Below are positions 1 through 8,692 of a DNA stretch of 64,000 bases, piece by piece (position 1 is the stretch's first letter; each line of letters opens with the position of its first letter). Both the position numbers and the translations under genes were made by a program. A model generated the notes under the pieces. That model saw only the letters and a list, made by a program, of their open reading frames with translations. It made no database searches and was not told where the DNA came from. The stretch lies in the NCBI GenBank assembly GCA_027673765.1, contig JAQDWB010000011.1, positions 1,123 through 65,122 of the forward strand, written 5' to 3'. The DNA is from Coriobacteriaceae bacterium AM113-163 (lineage in GTDB: Bacteria > Actinomycetota > Coriobacteriia > Coriobacteriales > Coriobacteriaceae).

Positions 1-1068
1 AACGGGGCCGCGCGCCAGCGCGCCGGAGCCAGTCGCGTAGTACCAGGTCCCGCCGTCGAGGACCCATCCGGTCGCCATGGCGCCGGACGAATTAAACCAG
101 TACAGGGAGCCGTTGCACTCGTGAAGGCCGGTAGCCATGGCACCGCCCGCGTCGGGCTCGAGCCAGTACCAGGCGCCGCCGAGGTACAACCATCCGGTAT
201 ATGCCTTACCGTCAGAGTTTGCGTAATACCAGGCATTATCTTTTAACTGCCAATAATAGAGAGAAACATCTACATACGCATAATTCATATCAACGTTGCC
301 GTTGATTCCAGGGACTTTTCCGTTGCTCTTATACTGCCAAATACTGTAATTACCGATGTAGTCACACTTTGAATTATATTGAGCGATCCAATGGTCCCAA
401 GAGCTGCTCTTGAAAACAGAGTCGGTCAAAATGTTGTTAAACCAATTTAAATTTGCATAAATACCAGGCTCATATCCTGCGGCAGAAATCCTATTACAAA
501 AAACCTGCGCCCTCGATGCAATTCCGGTTTGACGTCCATTTGCAATTATCGAATTATCCTCAAGATCGTAATACACCGGCAATCTTGGATTATGCCCAGA
601 AAGGCAATTGATCACCATTGACGCCTCATCAGCTGCCTGCTGATTATCAAAAGCATATGAATAGATATAGACGCCGTAGGGAATTCCGAGTCGCTCGCAC
701 TCAGAAATATTTCGATTAAATTGATAGTCAACTCGACCGCCCCAAGATGGAGCGCCAAACCCAACACGCAGAATAGCGAAATCGATACCAGAAGCCTTAA
801 CAGCATTCCAGTCAATACGTCCTTGATGCTCACTGACATCGATGCCCTGCGCCGTAGCCCCATCGGGAAGAATGTCCATGGACAATAAGGCTATTCCATC
901 TTCTTCGGAAGAAGCATCCTCTGCGACCAATTGCCCATCCTCATAACGCCAGGAATTCTCAACTAGGGACCGCGCAGCTTCCGCGTTCGAGGGGAAAACA
1001 AACACAGAAATGGGCGCAAGGACCATCAGCACCAACAATGCCGAAAATAACTTAAGATGTTTGCTCAT
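1..1068 (-). CDS. GH25 lysozyme with cell-wall-binding repeats (3' end outside window)
   Basis: Secreted muramidase-type peptidoglycan hydrolase. The protein starts at the ATG at 1066-1068 and is still open at base 1, so only the first 356 codons are visible. Residues 1-31 form a signal peptide. Residues about 73-270 match glycoside hydrolase family 25: GIDVSEHQG near residue 76, the YYDLED acidic motif near 167, and GNVDMNY near 258, which carry the expected acidic catalytic residues. From about residue 275 aromatic/glycine cell-wall-binding repeats begin (for example GWLYLGGAWYWLEPDAGGAM). The next two genes on the same strand carry the same repeats, so the three probably form a surface protein cluster. 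The family call is firm; the substrate bond is inferred from the family. Confidence 0.88.
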   Translation of the reverse strand, partial: MSKHLKLFSALLVLMVLAPISVFVFPSNAEAARSLVENSWRYEDGQLVAEDASSEEDGIALLSMDILPDGATAQGIDVSEHQGRIDWNAVKASGIDFAILRVGFGAPSWGGRVDYQFNRNISECERLGIPYGVYIYSYAFDNQQAADEASMVINCLSGHNPRLPVYYDLEDNSIIANGRQTGIASRAQVFCNRISAAGYEPGIYANLNWFNNILTDSVFKSSSWDHWIAQYNSKCDYIGNYSIWQYKSNGKVPGINGNVDMNYAYVDVSLYYWQLKDNAWYYANSDGKAYTGWLYLGGAWYWLEPDAGGAMATGLHECNGSLYWFNSSGAMATGWVLDGGTWYYATGSGALARGPV

Positions 1069-1289
1069 GTAAACCTCGTCATTCGTTCTTGTTTGCGTTT
1101 AGCTTACAGCATGGCTGTGAAAGATTTCCGAACATCCAACTGGACAAGATGCCATCTGGGACGACAAATAACTGCACGCAATACCACAATGTAAACAAGA
1201 ACTTCCCAGCAGGGTGAAACCAAGGACTCTTAGTCCCTACTCTTAGCCCCAAAGAATGCCGACATCAGTTAGCTTTCAAACCAGATGTC

Positions 1290-1320
1290 AAAAAGGTAGG
1301 GGGCCCAGAGAGTCCCCTAC
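1290..1320 (-). terminator. intrinsic terminator after the putative hydrolase gene
   Basis: On the minus strand GTAGGGG pairs with CCCCCTAC across a ten-base loop and is followed by CTTTTTG. It begins 12 nt after the stop codon of the gene ending at 1332, so it should end that transcript before the lysozyme gene. The rest of 1069-1289 should hold the lysozyme promoter, but I could not pick out convincing -35/-10 boxes there. Confidence 0.7.
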
Positions 1321-1331
1321 AACTCGGAATT

Positions 1332-3542
1332 CTAACGAATCAATATTACTTTCGATGGACTCAAAGCAGTCAAACCAGAAATACGGTTTCCATAACCGTC
1401 ACTATGCCAAAACAAGTTTTCACTAGGCGTATTGCCCCAGAAAAAGCCAATGTGGCTATCGTCCGCATATGGGTTGTAAGGATTGAAGAACACAATGTCC
1501 CCCTTACGAGCCAAACCGCTACGTAACAACTCATCAATAGAGTTGAAATAAGTCACGTTTGCGCACGTATCGATAGCGTAGCCGTACCAACGATAAGCGT
1601 TAACGCAGCCGCCCCTTCCGGGACCTCCACTCCAAGGGGAATGGCTCTGCTCGGCGGCAATGGGAGCTAAATTACCGCCCGCTTTCATATATGCATGCGA
1701 TACAAATCCGCCGCAGTTCATACCGGTATACCCGTCCCAACGAGGATCACCCTTTGGATACATGCATGTTTCTTGGCTAAGATGCGTATCGTAGCGTGTT
1801 CCACGGTAATAGCCGTCGTTTTCGTGGCTCATAAGCCAATTGACCAGACTGGACCTATTAACCCCCAAAACAGAGCCAGACGTATTCAACCATGCACCAC
1901 TTGCATTGAAGTAATAGTCAACGCCATCGATTTTCAGCCACCCGTTAGCAAACATGGCACCCGAAGGCTGAAGCCAGTACCACGTACCGCCGTCATTAAG
2001 CCATCCAGTTTTCATCTTGAACGTGGAAGGGTCCATCCAATACCACGCACCGTTGACATATTGCCAACCAGACTTAAGGACACCATTGGAAGATGCGTAG
2101 TACCAAGTATTGCCGTTTTCGTCAGAAGCTCCATTCGACATAATCCATCCAGATGTCACATTGACGGCACCGCTTGCATCCACATAGAAAACCGCATCTC
2201 CAATATGAATCGTACCTGGCAATGAAGACAAGTCGGCTCGATCAGCGACTACGGGAGATCCATCAGATGAAGTAGGCAACGGCTCGCTCAGTGCTCCAGA
2301 CGAATTCGCCCATGAAATACCGTCGCTCAAGTTGATCCAGCACGAAGATGCCATCGCACCGGAATCATAAGAAAAATAGCGCGTGCTTCCTACCGCAAAT
2401 TCACCAGTACGCATTGCGCCGGATACATCATCGAGGTAATACCAGGCGCTTCCGGACTTTATCCATCGCCCTCGTTGAATAGCTCCGTTTGATGCGGCGT
2501 AATACCAAGTACCATCAGCAAGTGCCCAGCCTGTTGCCATGGCACCTGAACTCGTAAGGAAATAGGTGGACGAGCCCACTTGCATAAAGCCCGTGAGCAT
2601 AATATGGCTTCCTGGATCCAAGTAATACCAAGAATTCCCCAGAAGTAACCAGCCTCCATGCAGCAAGCCGTTGGAGTCAGCGTAATACCAGTTGTTGTCA
2701 ATAAGCGCCCACCGGGAGGAGAGCATGGACCCTGAACTGTTAAAGATATAAGAGGTGCCATTGCATTCATTCAGCCCGGTGACCATAGAACCGTCTGCAG
2801 GATCAAGCCAATACCAACGACCCCCATCCGAGAGCCAGCCCTTTACCAGAGCGCCAGAGCCGGAGAAATAATGCCAGACGGAAACATCAAGATGCCATCC
2901 GATAAGCATTGCGCCAGAAGAGGAGAATCCATACGTGGCTCCCCCGATCTGCAGCATCGAGTCGTGGACCATCTTGCCTTCATCATCCAGCCAATACCAG
3001 TTGTTGCCGTCTGAAAGCCAGCCTTTTACCATGGCGCCAGAACTGGAGAAATAACGCCAAGCAGAAGTGGAGCCCGTAGAATCTAGGTACCAGCCGACAC
3101 GCATTGCACCCGAAGAGGAGAATCCATAAGTCGCACCCCCGACTTGGACCAATCCATCCTGAGCCATTCGACCTTCGTCGTCGAACCAGTACCAGCTACC
3201 GTTTATATGTCTCCAAGAAGAAACAGCGATCGTTCCGTCGGACAAGCCCCAACGCCAAAAACCAGCCCCTTCTTCGGGTGATATCCACCCCTGATGCCAA
3301 ACAATATGATTCGAAACCTCAGAAGGGGTCTCATTATCCACCTGAGAGTTCTGCTCGACAGCGAAGGTCGATTCGCGCTGAACATCAATGACTGACTCAA
3401 CAGAAGCAATAGCAACGTTAGATGCGGAACCTTCGTCAGTGTTATTCGAATCAAGGGCGTATAACATCGAGGGCGAACTCAAAAGGAGCCCCAAAGAAAC
3501 AAGGCCGGAAAAGACCAGCACCCCGAATGAGCATTTCTTCAT
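1332..3542 (-). CDS. secreted cell-wall-binding repeat protein with C-terminal NlpC/P60-like domain
   Basis: Exported protein of 736 residues. A signal peptide (MKKCSFGVLVFSGLVSLG...) is followed by close to twenty aromatic cell-wall-binding repeats of the type GW-x-GG-x-WYYL-x-SGAM up to about residue 560. The last 170 residues have the layout of a papain-fold peptidase of NlpC/P60 or CHAP type: a candidate nucleophile Cys in MNCGGFVSHA and candidate His in DDSHIGFFWG, with GDIVFF just before it. It probably cleaves peptidoglycan stem peptides while docked to the wall. I took the ATG at 3540-3542 because the signal peptide begins there; a GTG seven codons upstream (3561-3563) is also open. 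Neither has a strong ribosome binding site. The enzymatic role is inferred. Confidence 0.8.
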   Translation of the reverse strand: MKKCSFGVLVFSGLVSLGLLLSSPSMLYALDSNNTDEGSASNVAIASVESVIDVQRESTFAVEQNSQVDNETPSEVSNHIVWHQGWISPEEGAGFWRWGLSDGTIAVSSWRHINGSWYWFDDEGRMAQDGLVQVGGATYGFSSSGAMRVGWYLDSTGSTSAWRYFSSSGAMVKGWLSDGNNWYWLDDEGKMVHDSMLQIGGATYGFSSSGAMLIGWHLDVSVWHYFSGSGALVKGWLSDGGRWYWLDPADGSMVTGLNECNGTSYIFNSSGSMLSSRWALIDNNWYYADSNGLLHGGWLLLGNSWYYLDPGSHIMLTGFMQVGSSTYFLTSSGAMATGWALADGTWYYAASNGAIQRGRWIKSGSAWYYLDDVSGAMRTGEFAVGSTRYFSYDSGAMASSCWINLSDGISWANSSGALSEPLPTSSDGSPVVADRADLSSLPGTIHIGDAVFYVDASGAVNVTSGWIMSNGASDENGNTWYYASSNGVLKSGWQYVNGAWYWMDPSTFKMKTGWLNDGGTWYWLQPSGAMFANGWLKIDGVDYYFNASGAWLNTSGSVLGVNRSSLVNWLMSHENDGYYRGTRYDTHLSQETCMYPKGDPRWDGYTGMNCGGFVSHAYMKAGGNLAPIAAEQSHSPWSGGPGRGGCVNAYRWYGYAIDTCANVTYFNSIDELLRSGLARKGDIVFFNPYNPYADDSHIGFFWGNTPSENLFWHSDGYGNRISGLTALSPSKVILIR

Positions 3543-3568
3543 AGCAGCACGGTATCCAATCACGCAGC

Positions 3569-3596
3569 GACCCCGTCACCTCAGGGCAACGGGGTC
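3569..3596 (-). terminator. possible terminator hairpin without a U-tract
   Basis: GACCCCGT pairs with ACGGGGTC across a 12-base loop in the gap between two cell-wall-binding protein genes. No T-run follows, so it may be a weak or Rho-assisted terminator, or a protective 3' hairpin. Confidence 0.4.
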
Positions 3597-3622
3597 TCAA
3601 TCAAAACTAACTCAGTAATGTG

Positions 3623-5113
3623 CTAGCCAATTTGCTGGCAGTTTTTGCACTCTCGTGAAGCACCACGCCTCTGGGCCTCCTGAATAGAGATCTGCGAATA
3701 GCCCTTTGCGTCCTTACCAACGGTACGGCACTTATGCGTATGGTAAACATTGCTACCGTTCTTATACCAAACTAGGCCGTAGCCCGGAATCCACTTACCG
3801 TCCTCGCCGACATAATAGGAGCCGATCCGGGCATTCGTAGCCATGGCACCGGAAGACTGGAGGTAGTAATCGCCGACCCAGGCGTCGTGGGCCATAGCGC
3901 CGGAACCGCTAAAGTAGTACCAGGCGCCGCCGATCTGACGCCAGCCGGTGGCCATCGCGCCGGAATCGTCGAACCAGTACCAAACTCCACCAACGTTGGC
4001 CCAAGAGTTAGAGGCCATAGCGCCCGAACCTCCGAGCCAATACCACGTGCCGCCATTGCTGAGCCAGCCGGTTGCCATGGCGCCCGAACCGCTCGCATAG
4101 TACCAAGAGCCGCCTGCCAAGAACCAGCCAGTGGCCATTGCACCGGAGTCGCCAAACCAGTACCAGGAGCCGCCGAGGCTGCGCCAGCTGTTAGCGGCCA
4201 TGGCGCCCGAGCCGTCGAGGTAGAACCACGTACCGCCGATGTTGAGCCAGCCAGTGACCATCGCACCGGATGCATTGGTGTAGTACCAGGTACCCGAATC
4301 GTTGATCCAGCCAGTCAGCATGACCCCAGATTCGTTGAAATAGTACCAAGTGCCGTCGAGATTATGCCAACCGGTTAATAGCTCACCGTCGGAGGTCGCA
4401 TAGGACCACTTTCCGTAGATGGAGTCGTAGAACCAGCCACTATGCTGCATGCGGCCGTCGGCGTTGGCGCCAGGGGTGTTCAGGAAGTAGTTCTTGCCAT
4501 CAATCTGAACTCGGCCGTATGCCATATCATGGCTTTCGGGATAGAAGTAATACTTGTCCCCACCGATAGACTGCCAGCCCGACACCGCGGTCCCGTCAGC
4601 GCCAAAATAGTACCAGACAGCTTCGTATTCGTTATGCCACTGGTTCGTGACCATGGCGCCAGTTTCGAGATCGAAATAGCGAAGGCTGCCGTCCTCGCAC
4701 CGAACGAGTCCGATCTGCATTAAACCATCTTTGTTGAAATAGTATGTACCTGCGGGACGTGATGTAACTCCAGAAGGATCGGTCCGCGAGGCGCTCTTAT
4801 CGATAGAGTTTAAGCCTACTAGAAAATCTCTGTGAGCAGTCCCCCCGGCATTGCACTCGACGCTATACCGCGTAAGAGGGCCAGACATCTGTTCATTTTG
4901 AGTGCCGTTCCAACCGTCATATCCCCAGTAAGAAATCGGACGGTTATCGCCAACGCACCATTCCGTGGGCTCGTCTACCGAGGCGCTACCCCCTCCAACA
5001 CCGCCAATAAGACCTGCTTTTGCGGTCAATGGAGCGCAAGTAAGGCAGGCAGTTGCAAATGCGGCCAACCCAAAAGCCTTTAGCCCGCGCCATCTCCTTC
5101 GAACGTCTTTCAT
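3623..5113 (-). CDS. secreted cell-wall-binding repeat protein with C-terminal Cys/His motif
   Basis: Exported protein of 496 residues. Start chosen at ATG 5111-5113 because AAAGGA lies six bases upstream; an in-frame TTG five codons earlier overlaps that site. A signal peptide covers about residues 1-34, followed by a unique region with two Cys, then about fourteen wall-binding repeats (units such as TGWLNIGGTWFYLDGSGAM). The C-terminus has the spacing Y-H-T-H-x-C ... C-K-N-C, resembling the short metal-binding tail found on some secreted nucleases and surface proteins (YHxxxC...GxxxCxxC). No catalytic domain is recognisable, so it may be an adhesin or a wall-docked scaffold. It lies in the same orientation as the lysozyme and putative hydrolase genes. 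Confidence 0.78.
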   Translation of the reverse strand: MKDVRRRWRGLKAFGLAAFATACLTCAPLTAKAGLIGGVGGGSASVDEPTEWCVGDNRPISYWGYDGWNGTQNEQMSGPLTRYSVECNAGGTAHRDFLVGLNSIDKSASRTDPSGVTSRPAGTYYFNKDGLMQIGLVRCEDGSLRYFDLETGAMVTNQWHNEYEAVWYYFGADGTAVSGWQSIGGDKYYFYPESHDMAYGRVQIDGKNYFLNTPGANADGRMQHSGWFYDSIYGKWSYATSDGELLTGWHNLDGTWYYFNESGVMLTGWINDSGTWYYTNASGAMVTGWLNIGGTWFYLDGSGAMAANSWRSLGGSWYWFGDSGAMATGWFLAGGSWYYASGSGAMATGWLSNGGTWYWLGGSGAMASNSWANVGGVWYWFDDSGAMATGWRQIGGAWYYFSGSGAMAHDAWVGDYYLQSSGAMATNARIGSYYVGEDGKWIPGYGLVWYKNGSNVYHTHKCRTVGKDAKGYSQISIQEAQRRGASRECKNCQQIG

Positions 5114-5372
5114 AGAACATCCTTTCAACGAATCCGGCGGAATCTATATGTTATTTTTAAACTAACAACTGGTGAATTCAAGCGTTTTCAAGTCTGAAGC
5201 CGAAATATATATTTGACTAGCCCCATTAGCATTCGCATTCAAATGTGGACAGGGCACCGCTCTACCCGAGACAAGAAGGCCCACCCAGCAAAACGCGCGG
5301 GCAGGCCACAGCAACAAGCAAAACGGAACGACGACGATGGTTTAACTAGACAACAGACATGGCCGCTCCGAT
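5114..5372. other. intergenic region upstream of the wall-binding gene
   Basis: AT-rich stretch at 5140-5225 likely holds the minus-strand promoter of the wall-binding protein (TTGAAT-like and TTTAAA-like hexamers are present but spacing is not decisive). The rest, up to the glycosyltransferase stop codon at 5373, shows no gene. Confidence 0.4.
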
Positions 5373-6440
5373 CTACACATCTCTCTTTCCCAGGATATTC
5401 GCGGCCATGCGTTTGCACGCCCGAAGGAACCCAGACCTCAAAACGTCGTAATCGAACATGAGCCTCCTGCACGCACGGGCGCTGGGCGCCTTGTTGGCAA
5501 GCGCTGCGCGCACCATAGCAGCAACAGAAGAAGCACATTGCGTAAGCGCGGCTTCGCTGCCCACAGCGGAACCAGCGAGCACCGTAGATACAGCATCGAA
5601 TACTTCTCCGCAGTCCGAACCCAGCAACCTGAGCGCATCGTACAGCACCAGGTCGCAGAGGAAGTACGCCAGGTCATCGGCATGCCGTTCGTCAAGGTCA
5701 TCGCGATGCCAGTCGGCTAACACCGCGGAATAAATCTTTACGTGCTCCAAAAGACGCGTTTCGTCATCGTAGCGCATGGTGTCCATGAGCGAGCCCTTGC
5801 GCGCCACACGGTAGTCGTACAATTTGTTCGAAATTAGCGTTGTTTTTCGTGAACGACCGTATATCGCCATTTCGAAAGCTTGATCTTCACCATAGCTGAT
5901 AGATTCATCGAACTGAATAGCGTGTTTCGCCAGAAAATCCCGGCTACAGGCAGTCCGCCACACAAAAGGACGCGAATCCTCTTTAAACAGCAATTCGAAA
6001 CTATATCCATGAAAAGAAACGTCCCGCGGACTCAGAACCCGATTAAGCCACGGATACCCCGCCTCCAGCGGATACGGATTCGCGCCAAAGGTCAACACGT
6101 CGCAATCCTCGCGTTCAAAGGCATCGACGATCACGCGGCATGCATCGGGCGTAAAGCGGTCGTCGGAATCCAAAAAAGCAACAATAGGCGCCGTGGACGC
6201 AGCGATACCCGCATTGCGGGCGCTCGACAGGCCGCCGTTGGGCTTATCGACCAGCGTAAAGCGCGCGTCCTTTTCGCAATAGGCAGCCGCAATATCGCGC
6301 GAACCGTCCGGCGAGCCATCGTTGACCAGCACGCCTTCCCAATTGGGCATGTCCTGCGCAAGCAGGGAGTCCAGGCACCAGGCCAGGCACTCCTCCACGT
6401 TATAGATAGGAACGACAACGGAAATCTTGGGGGTAGCCAT
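5373..6440 (-). CDS. GT2 family glycosyltransferase (type B', last gene of four-gene operon)
   Basis: Cytoplasmic or membrane-associated glycosyltransferase of 355 residues with a GT-A fold. It opens with ISVVVPIYN, then LVNDGSPDGS (nucleotide-binding loop), SSARNAGI and the metal-binding FLDSDD near residue 95. A GED motif (SYGEDQAFEMA) fits the catalytic-base region. ATG 6438-6440 has AGGAG nine bases upstream. It follows the previous glycosyltransferase by 12 nt. Its C-terminal half resembles that of the gene at 7646-8686 (pattern GED..F..A.Y....KT....K.Y.Y), so the two are paralogues. Likely role: adding a sugar to a surface polysaccharide; donor and acceptor unknown. Confidence 0.85.
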   Translation of the reverse strand: MATPKISVVVPIYNVEECLAWCLDSLLAQDMPNWEGVLVNDGSPDGSRDIAAAYCEKDARFTLVDKPNGGLSSARNAGIAASTAPIVAFLDSDDRFTPDACRVIVDAFEREDCDVLTFGANPYPLEAGYPWLNRVLSPRDVSFHGYSFELLFKEDSRPFVWRTACSRDFLAKHAIQFDESISYGEDQAFEMAIYGRSRKTTLISNKLYDYRVARKGSLMDTMRYDDETRLLEHVKIYSAVLADWHRDDLDERHADDLAYFLCDLVLYDALRLLGSDCGEVFDAVSTVLAGSAVGSEAALTQCASSVAAMVRAALANKAPSARACRRLMFDYDVLRSGFLRACKRMAANILGKRDV

Positions 6441-6452
6441 AGTCAAGTGCTC

Positions 6453-7571
6453 CTACTGTGCGGCCGGAACGTCATCGGGATGTGGGTTGTCGCCGTAGGT
6501 ACGCTGATACGTCAGCACGCGCCAGACCAGCGGCAGGCCGCCAATCTTAAAGTAATGCTTAAACGTATTGAGCTTGCCCGGCTTCTTAAAGCCAAAGCGC
6601 GAATCGATATAGGCGCGGGGCGACTTGATCATCAGGCGCAAGTCGGTCTCGCCACGCGGATCGAACAGCGACAGGTCAAAGCGACCGGCATCCCAATCGG
6701 ACTTGAGCTCGGGAGAGGCCTTCTCCCAAAACTGCTCGCGCAACTCATCGACCAGGCGCTCATCATTCCAACGGTACGTATCGACCTTCATGCGCATTAA
6801 AATACCCTGAAGCTGAGCCTTAAGCTCGGGACGCTCGTCCAAAAAGCGCTGTATCTCGGCATATTCGTCGCACACGCAAAACACCTTGTTGGGCGAATTA
6901 ACGGAGCTCTTCTCGTTATCTTGGCGATAGCACAAAATGGGGTCCGCGATAAAAGCGGCACGCTCGGCGCAAGCCCAAACCTTAAAGTTAAAGCCTGCGT
7001 CCTGATACGAGGCGCCCGGCGTGGGAAGGAACCGAATCTGATTGTCGTTGAGGAACTCGCGCCGATAGATAGCCGACCAAATGGAAGGTTTGCGGTAGAA
7101 GATGCCCGGGCGATCGACGGGGCGATACGCGGCGCCCGTCATATACTCGTCGATGATCCCAAACAGCTCACGGCGCTCGCTGGGCGTGGACCAATACAGG
7201 TAAAAGTCGCCCTTTACCGCATCGGCATGTTCAGCATTGGCCTTGGCGACCAGCTTTTGGAGCGAATCCTCAAACATAAAGTCATCGGACTCAAGGATAC
7301 CCACGTACTCGCCGCGCGCCATCTCCAGGCCGCGGTTCATCGAGTCGCCGTAGCCGCTGTTGGCCTTGTCGATCATCTTTACACGGGGGTCGCGCTCCAT
7401 GTACTCGTGGATGATATCCGGCGAACTATCGGTGGAGCCGTCGTTGATGCAGATGATCTCGATGTCCTTGAGCGTCTGAGCCACGGCGGAATCGAGACAC
7501 TCGCGCAGGTAGCGCTCGACATTGCAAATGGGGACAAGCAGCGAAACTTTAGGGGTATCAGAGTTCTGCAA
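6453..7571 (-). CDS. GT2 family glycosyltransferase (type A'), TTG start
   Basis: Glycosyltransferase of 372 residues: VSLLVPICNVERYL, INDGSTDSS and LESDDF near residue 90 mark the GT-A nucleotide and metal site. The start is the TTG at 7569-7571, five bases after a perfect AGGAGG; the upstream open frame has no such signal and lacks family homology. It is closely related to the gene at 8693-9796: both contain FLPTPGASxQD and YRQDNE-SSVNS-KVFCV-EYAEI blocks. Together with the two type-B genes it forms an A-B-A'-B' operon. Likely acts in capsule or wall polysaccharide assembly; the sugar is unknown. Confidence 0.87.
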   Translation of the reverse strand: MQNSDTPKVSLLVPICNVERYLRECLDSAVAQTLKDIEIICINDGSTDSSPDIIHEYMERDPRVKMIDKANSGYGDSMNRGLEMARGEYVGILESDDFMFEDSLQKLVAKANAEHADAVKGDFYLYWSTPSERRELFGIIDEYMTGAAYRPVDRPGIFYRKPSIWSAIYRREFLNDNQIRFLPTPGASYQDAGFNFKVWACAERAAFIADPILCYRQDNEKSSVNSPNKVFCVCDEYAEIQRFLDERPELKAQLQGILMRMKVDTYRWNDERLVDELREQFWEKASPELKSDWDAGRFDLSLFDPRGETDLRLMIKSPRAYIDSRFGFKKPGKLNTFKHYFKIGGLPLVWRVLTYQRTYGDNPHPDDVPAAQ

Positions 7572-7645
7572 GAGAACCTCCTGTTGAATAGCGTGTAACA
7601 GGGTTATTTTAGCAGCCGAGTTGCGGCGGGCGGCAGCGCTTGGAA

Positions 7646-8686
7646 TTAAAGAAAGCGCTCCAGGCAGGCTTTGAGACCGCGAGTCGAAAGATAGAACAGC
7701 GTGGCGTCTGCCATCGAAACGCCCGAGGTCGTCGCAACGAACTTGTGGGCAACACGGCAAACGGCGCCCTTGGCAGGCATATCCGTCCACTCCGTTCCCA
7801 AAAACGTCGTAAGGTCCATGTTGACGCGAGCCGCCACGCGATGGAAGTCATCGGCATCCAAGCGCGCCAGGTCGAACACGATTAGGTCTAAAAACCAAGT
7901 TATCAGCTCGCCGGGACACAGGTCCAAAAGACCGTAGGCCGCCCAGTTCTCCAAGACCTCCTCGAGCATCCTCAGGTGGGCGTCAAGCTTTTTGGCACGA
8001 GCCTCGGCACTGTTGAACTCGTGCGTCGCCGATTCGCTCTCCATCACGTAGTGGTAGAACTTGTCCGGCATGACGACGGTCTTGCGGGCAAGCGCATAAG
8101 CCGCGAATTGGAAGACGACGTCCTCGCCCAAAGCCAAACCGGGGGCGAAGCGAATGCCTTCGCGATTGAGCAGCTCGCGCGAAAAAGCCGCACGGCAGGC
8201 ATAGGGCTGCGCATTCGCATGGAACAGCAGTTGGGGATCACGGGCGCCGAAGGTACCAGCTTTGGGGCTCATGAGTTGCTGGACGCGTTTGGGGGCAGCA
8301 TCGGCAGGTTCACAGACACCGCCAAAAACGGCGGCCTCGGCATCTGCAGACTCCATGACATGCAGTACGCGCTCGATTGTCTGGGCATCGATGTAATCGT
8401 CGGCGTCCACAAAAAAGACGGTCTCGCCCTCGGCGGCATCGATACCGGCATTTCGAGCACACGAGACGCCCGCATTTTCCTGGTCAATCACCAGTACGCG
8501 ATCGTCGGCCTGCGCGACCTGGCGCAACACGTTCAACGAATCATCAGTCGAACCGTCGTTGACGCAGACAACCTGAATCGAACGCTCGGACTGAGCCAAC
8601 AGCGAATCGAGGCATCGCTGAATGGAGCGCGCAGAGTTATAAACGGGGACGACAATGGTAGCTTTAGGACACGAGGCCTCTCCCAT
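7646..8686 (-). CDS. GT2 family glycosyltransferase (type B)
   Basis: Glycosyltransferase of 346 residues with ATIVVPVYN, VNDGSTDDS, SCARNAGI and FVDADDY (metal-binding DxD) in the first 100 residues and ALGEDVVFQFA further on. The start ATG 8684-8686 lies 6 nt after the previous glycosyltransferase stop, so the two are translationally close. A 74-nt gap with no clear terminator separates it from the type-A' gene at 6453-7571. Paralogue of the gene at 5373-6440. Role inferred as surface glycan assembly. Confidence 0.86.
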   Translation of the reverse strand: MGEASCPKATIVVPVYNSARSIQRCLDSLLAQSERSIQVVCVNDGSTDDSLNVLRQVAQADDRVLVIDQENAGVSCARNAGIDAAEGETVFFVDADDYIDAQTIERVLHVMESADAEAAVFGGVCEPADAAPKRVQQLMSPKAGTFGARDPQLLFHANAQPYACRAAFSRELLNREGIRFAPGLALGEDVVFQFAAYALARKTVVMPDKFYHYVMESESATHEFNSAEARAKKLDAHLRMLEEVLENWAAYGLLDLCPGELITWFLDLIVFDLARLDADDFHRVAARVNMDLTTFLGTEWTDMPAKGAVCRVAHKFVATTSGVSMADATLFYLSTRGLKACLERFL

Positions 8687-8692
8687 GCCGAC

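Noticed and set aside
1332..5113. Tandem DNA repeats in the wall-binding genes as a CRISPR array or minisatellite
   Set aside because: The repetition follows codon triplets of protein repeats and varies at synonymous sites; there are no constant repeats with unique spacers.
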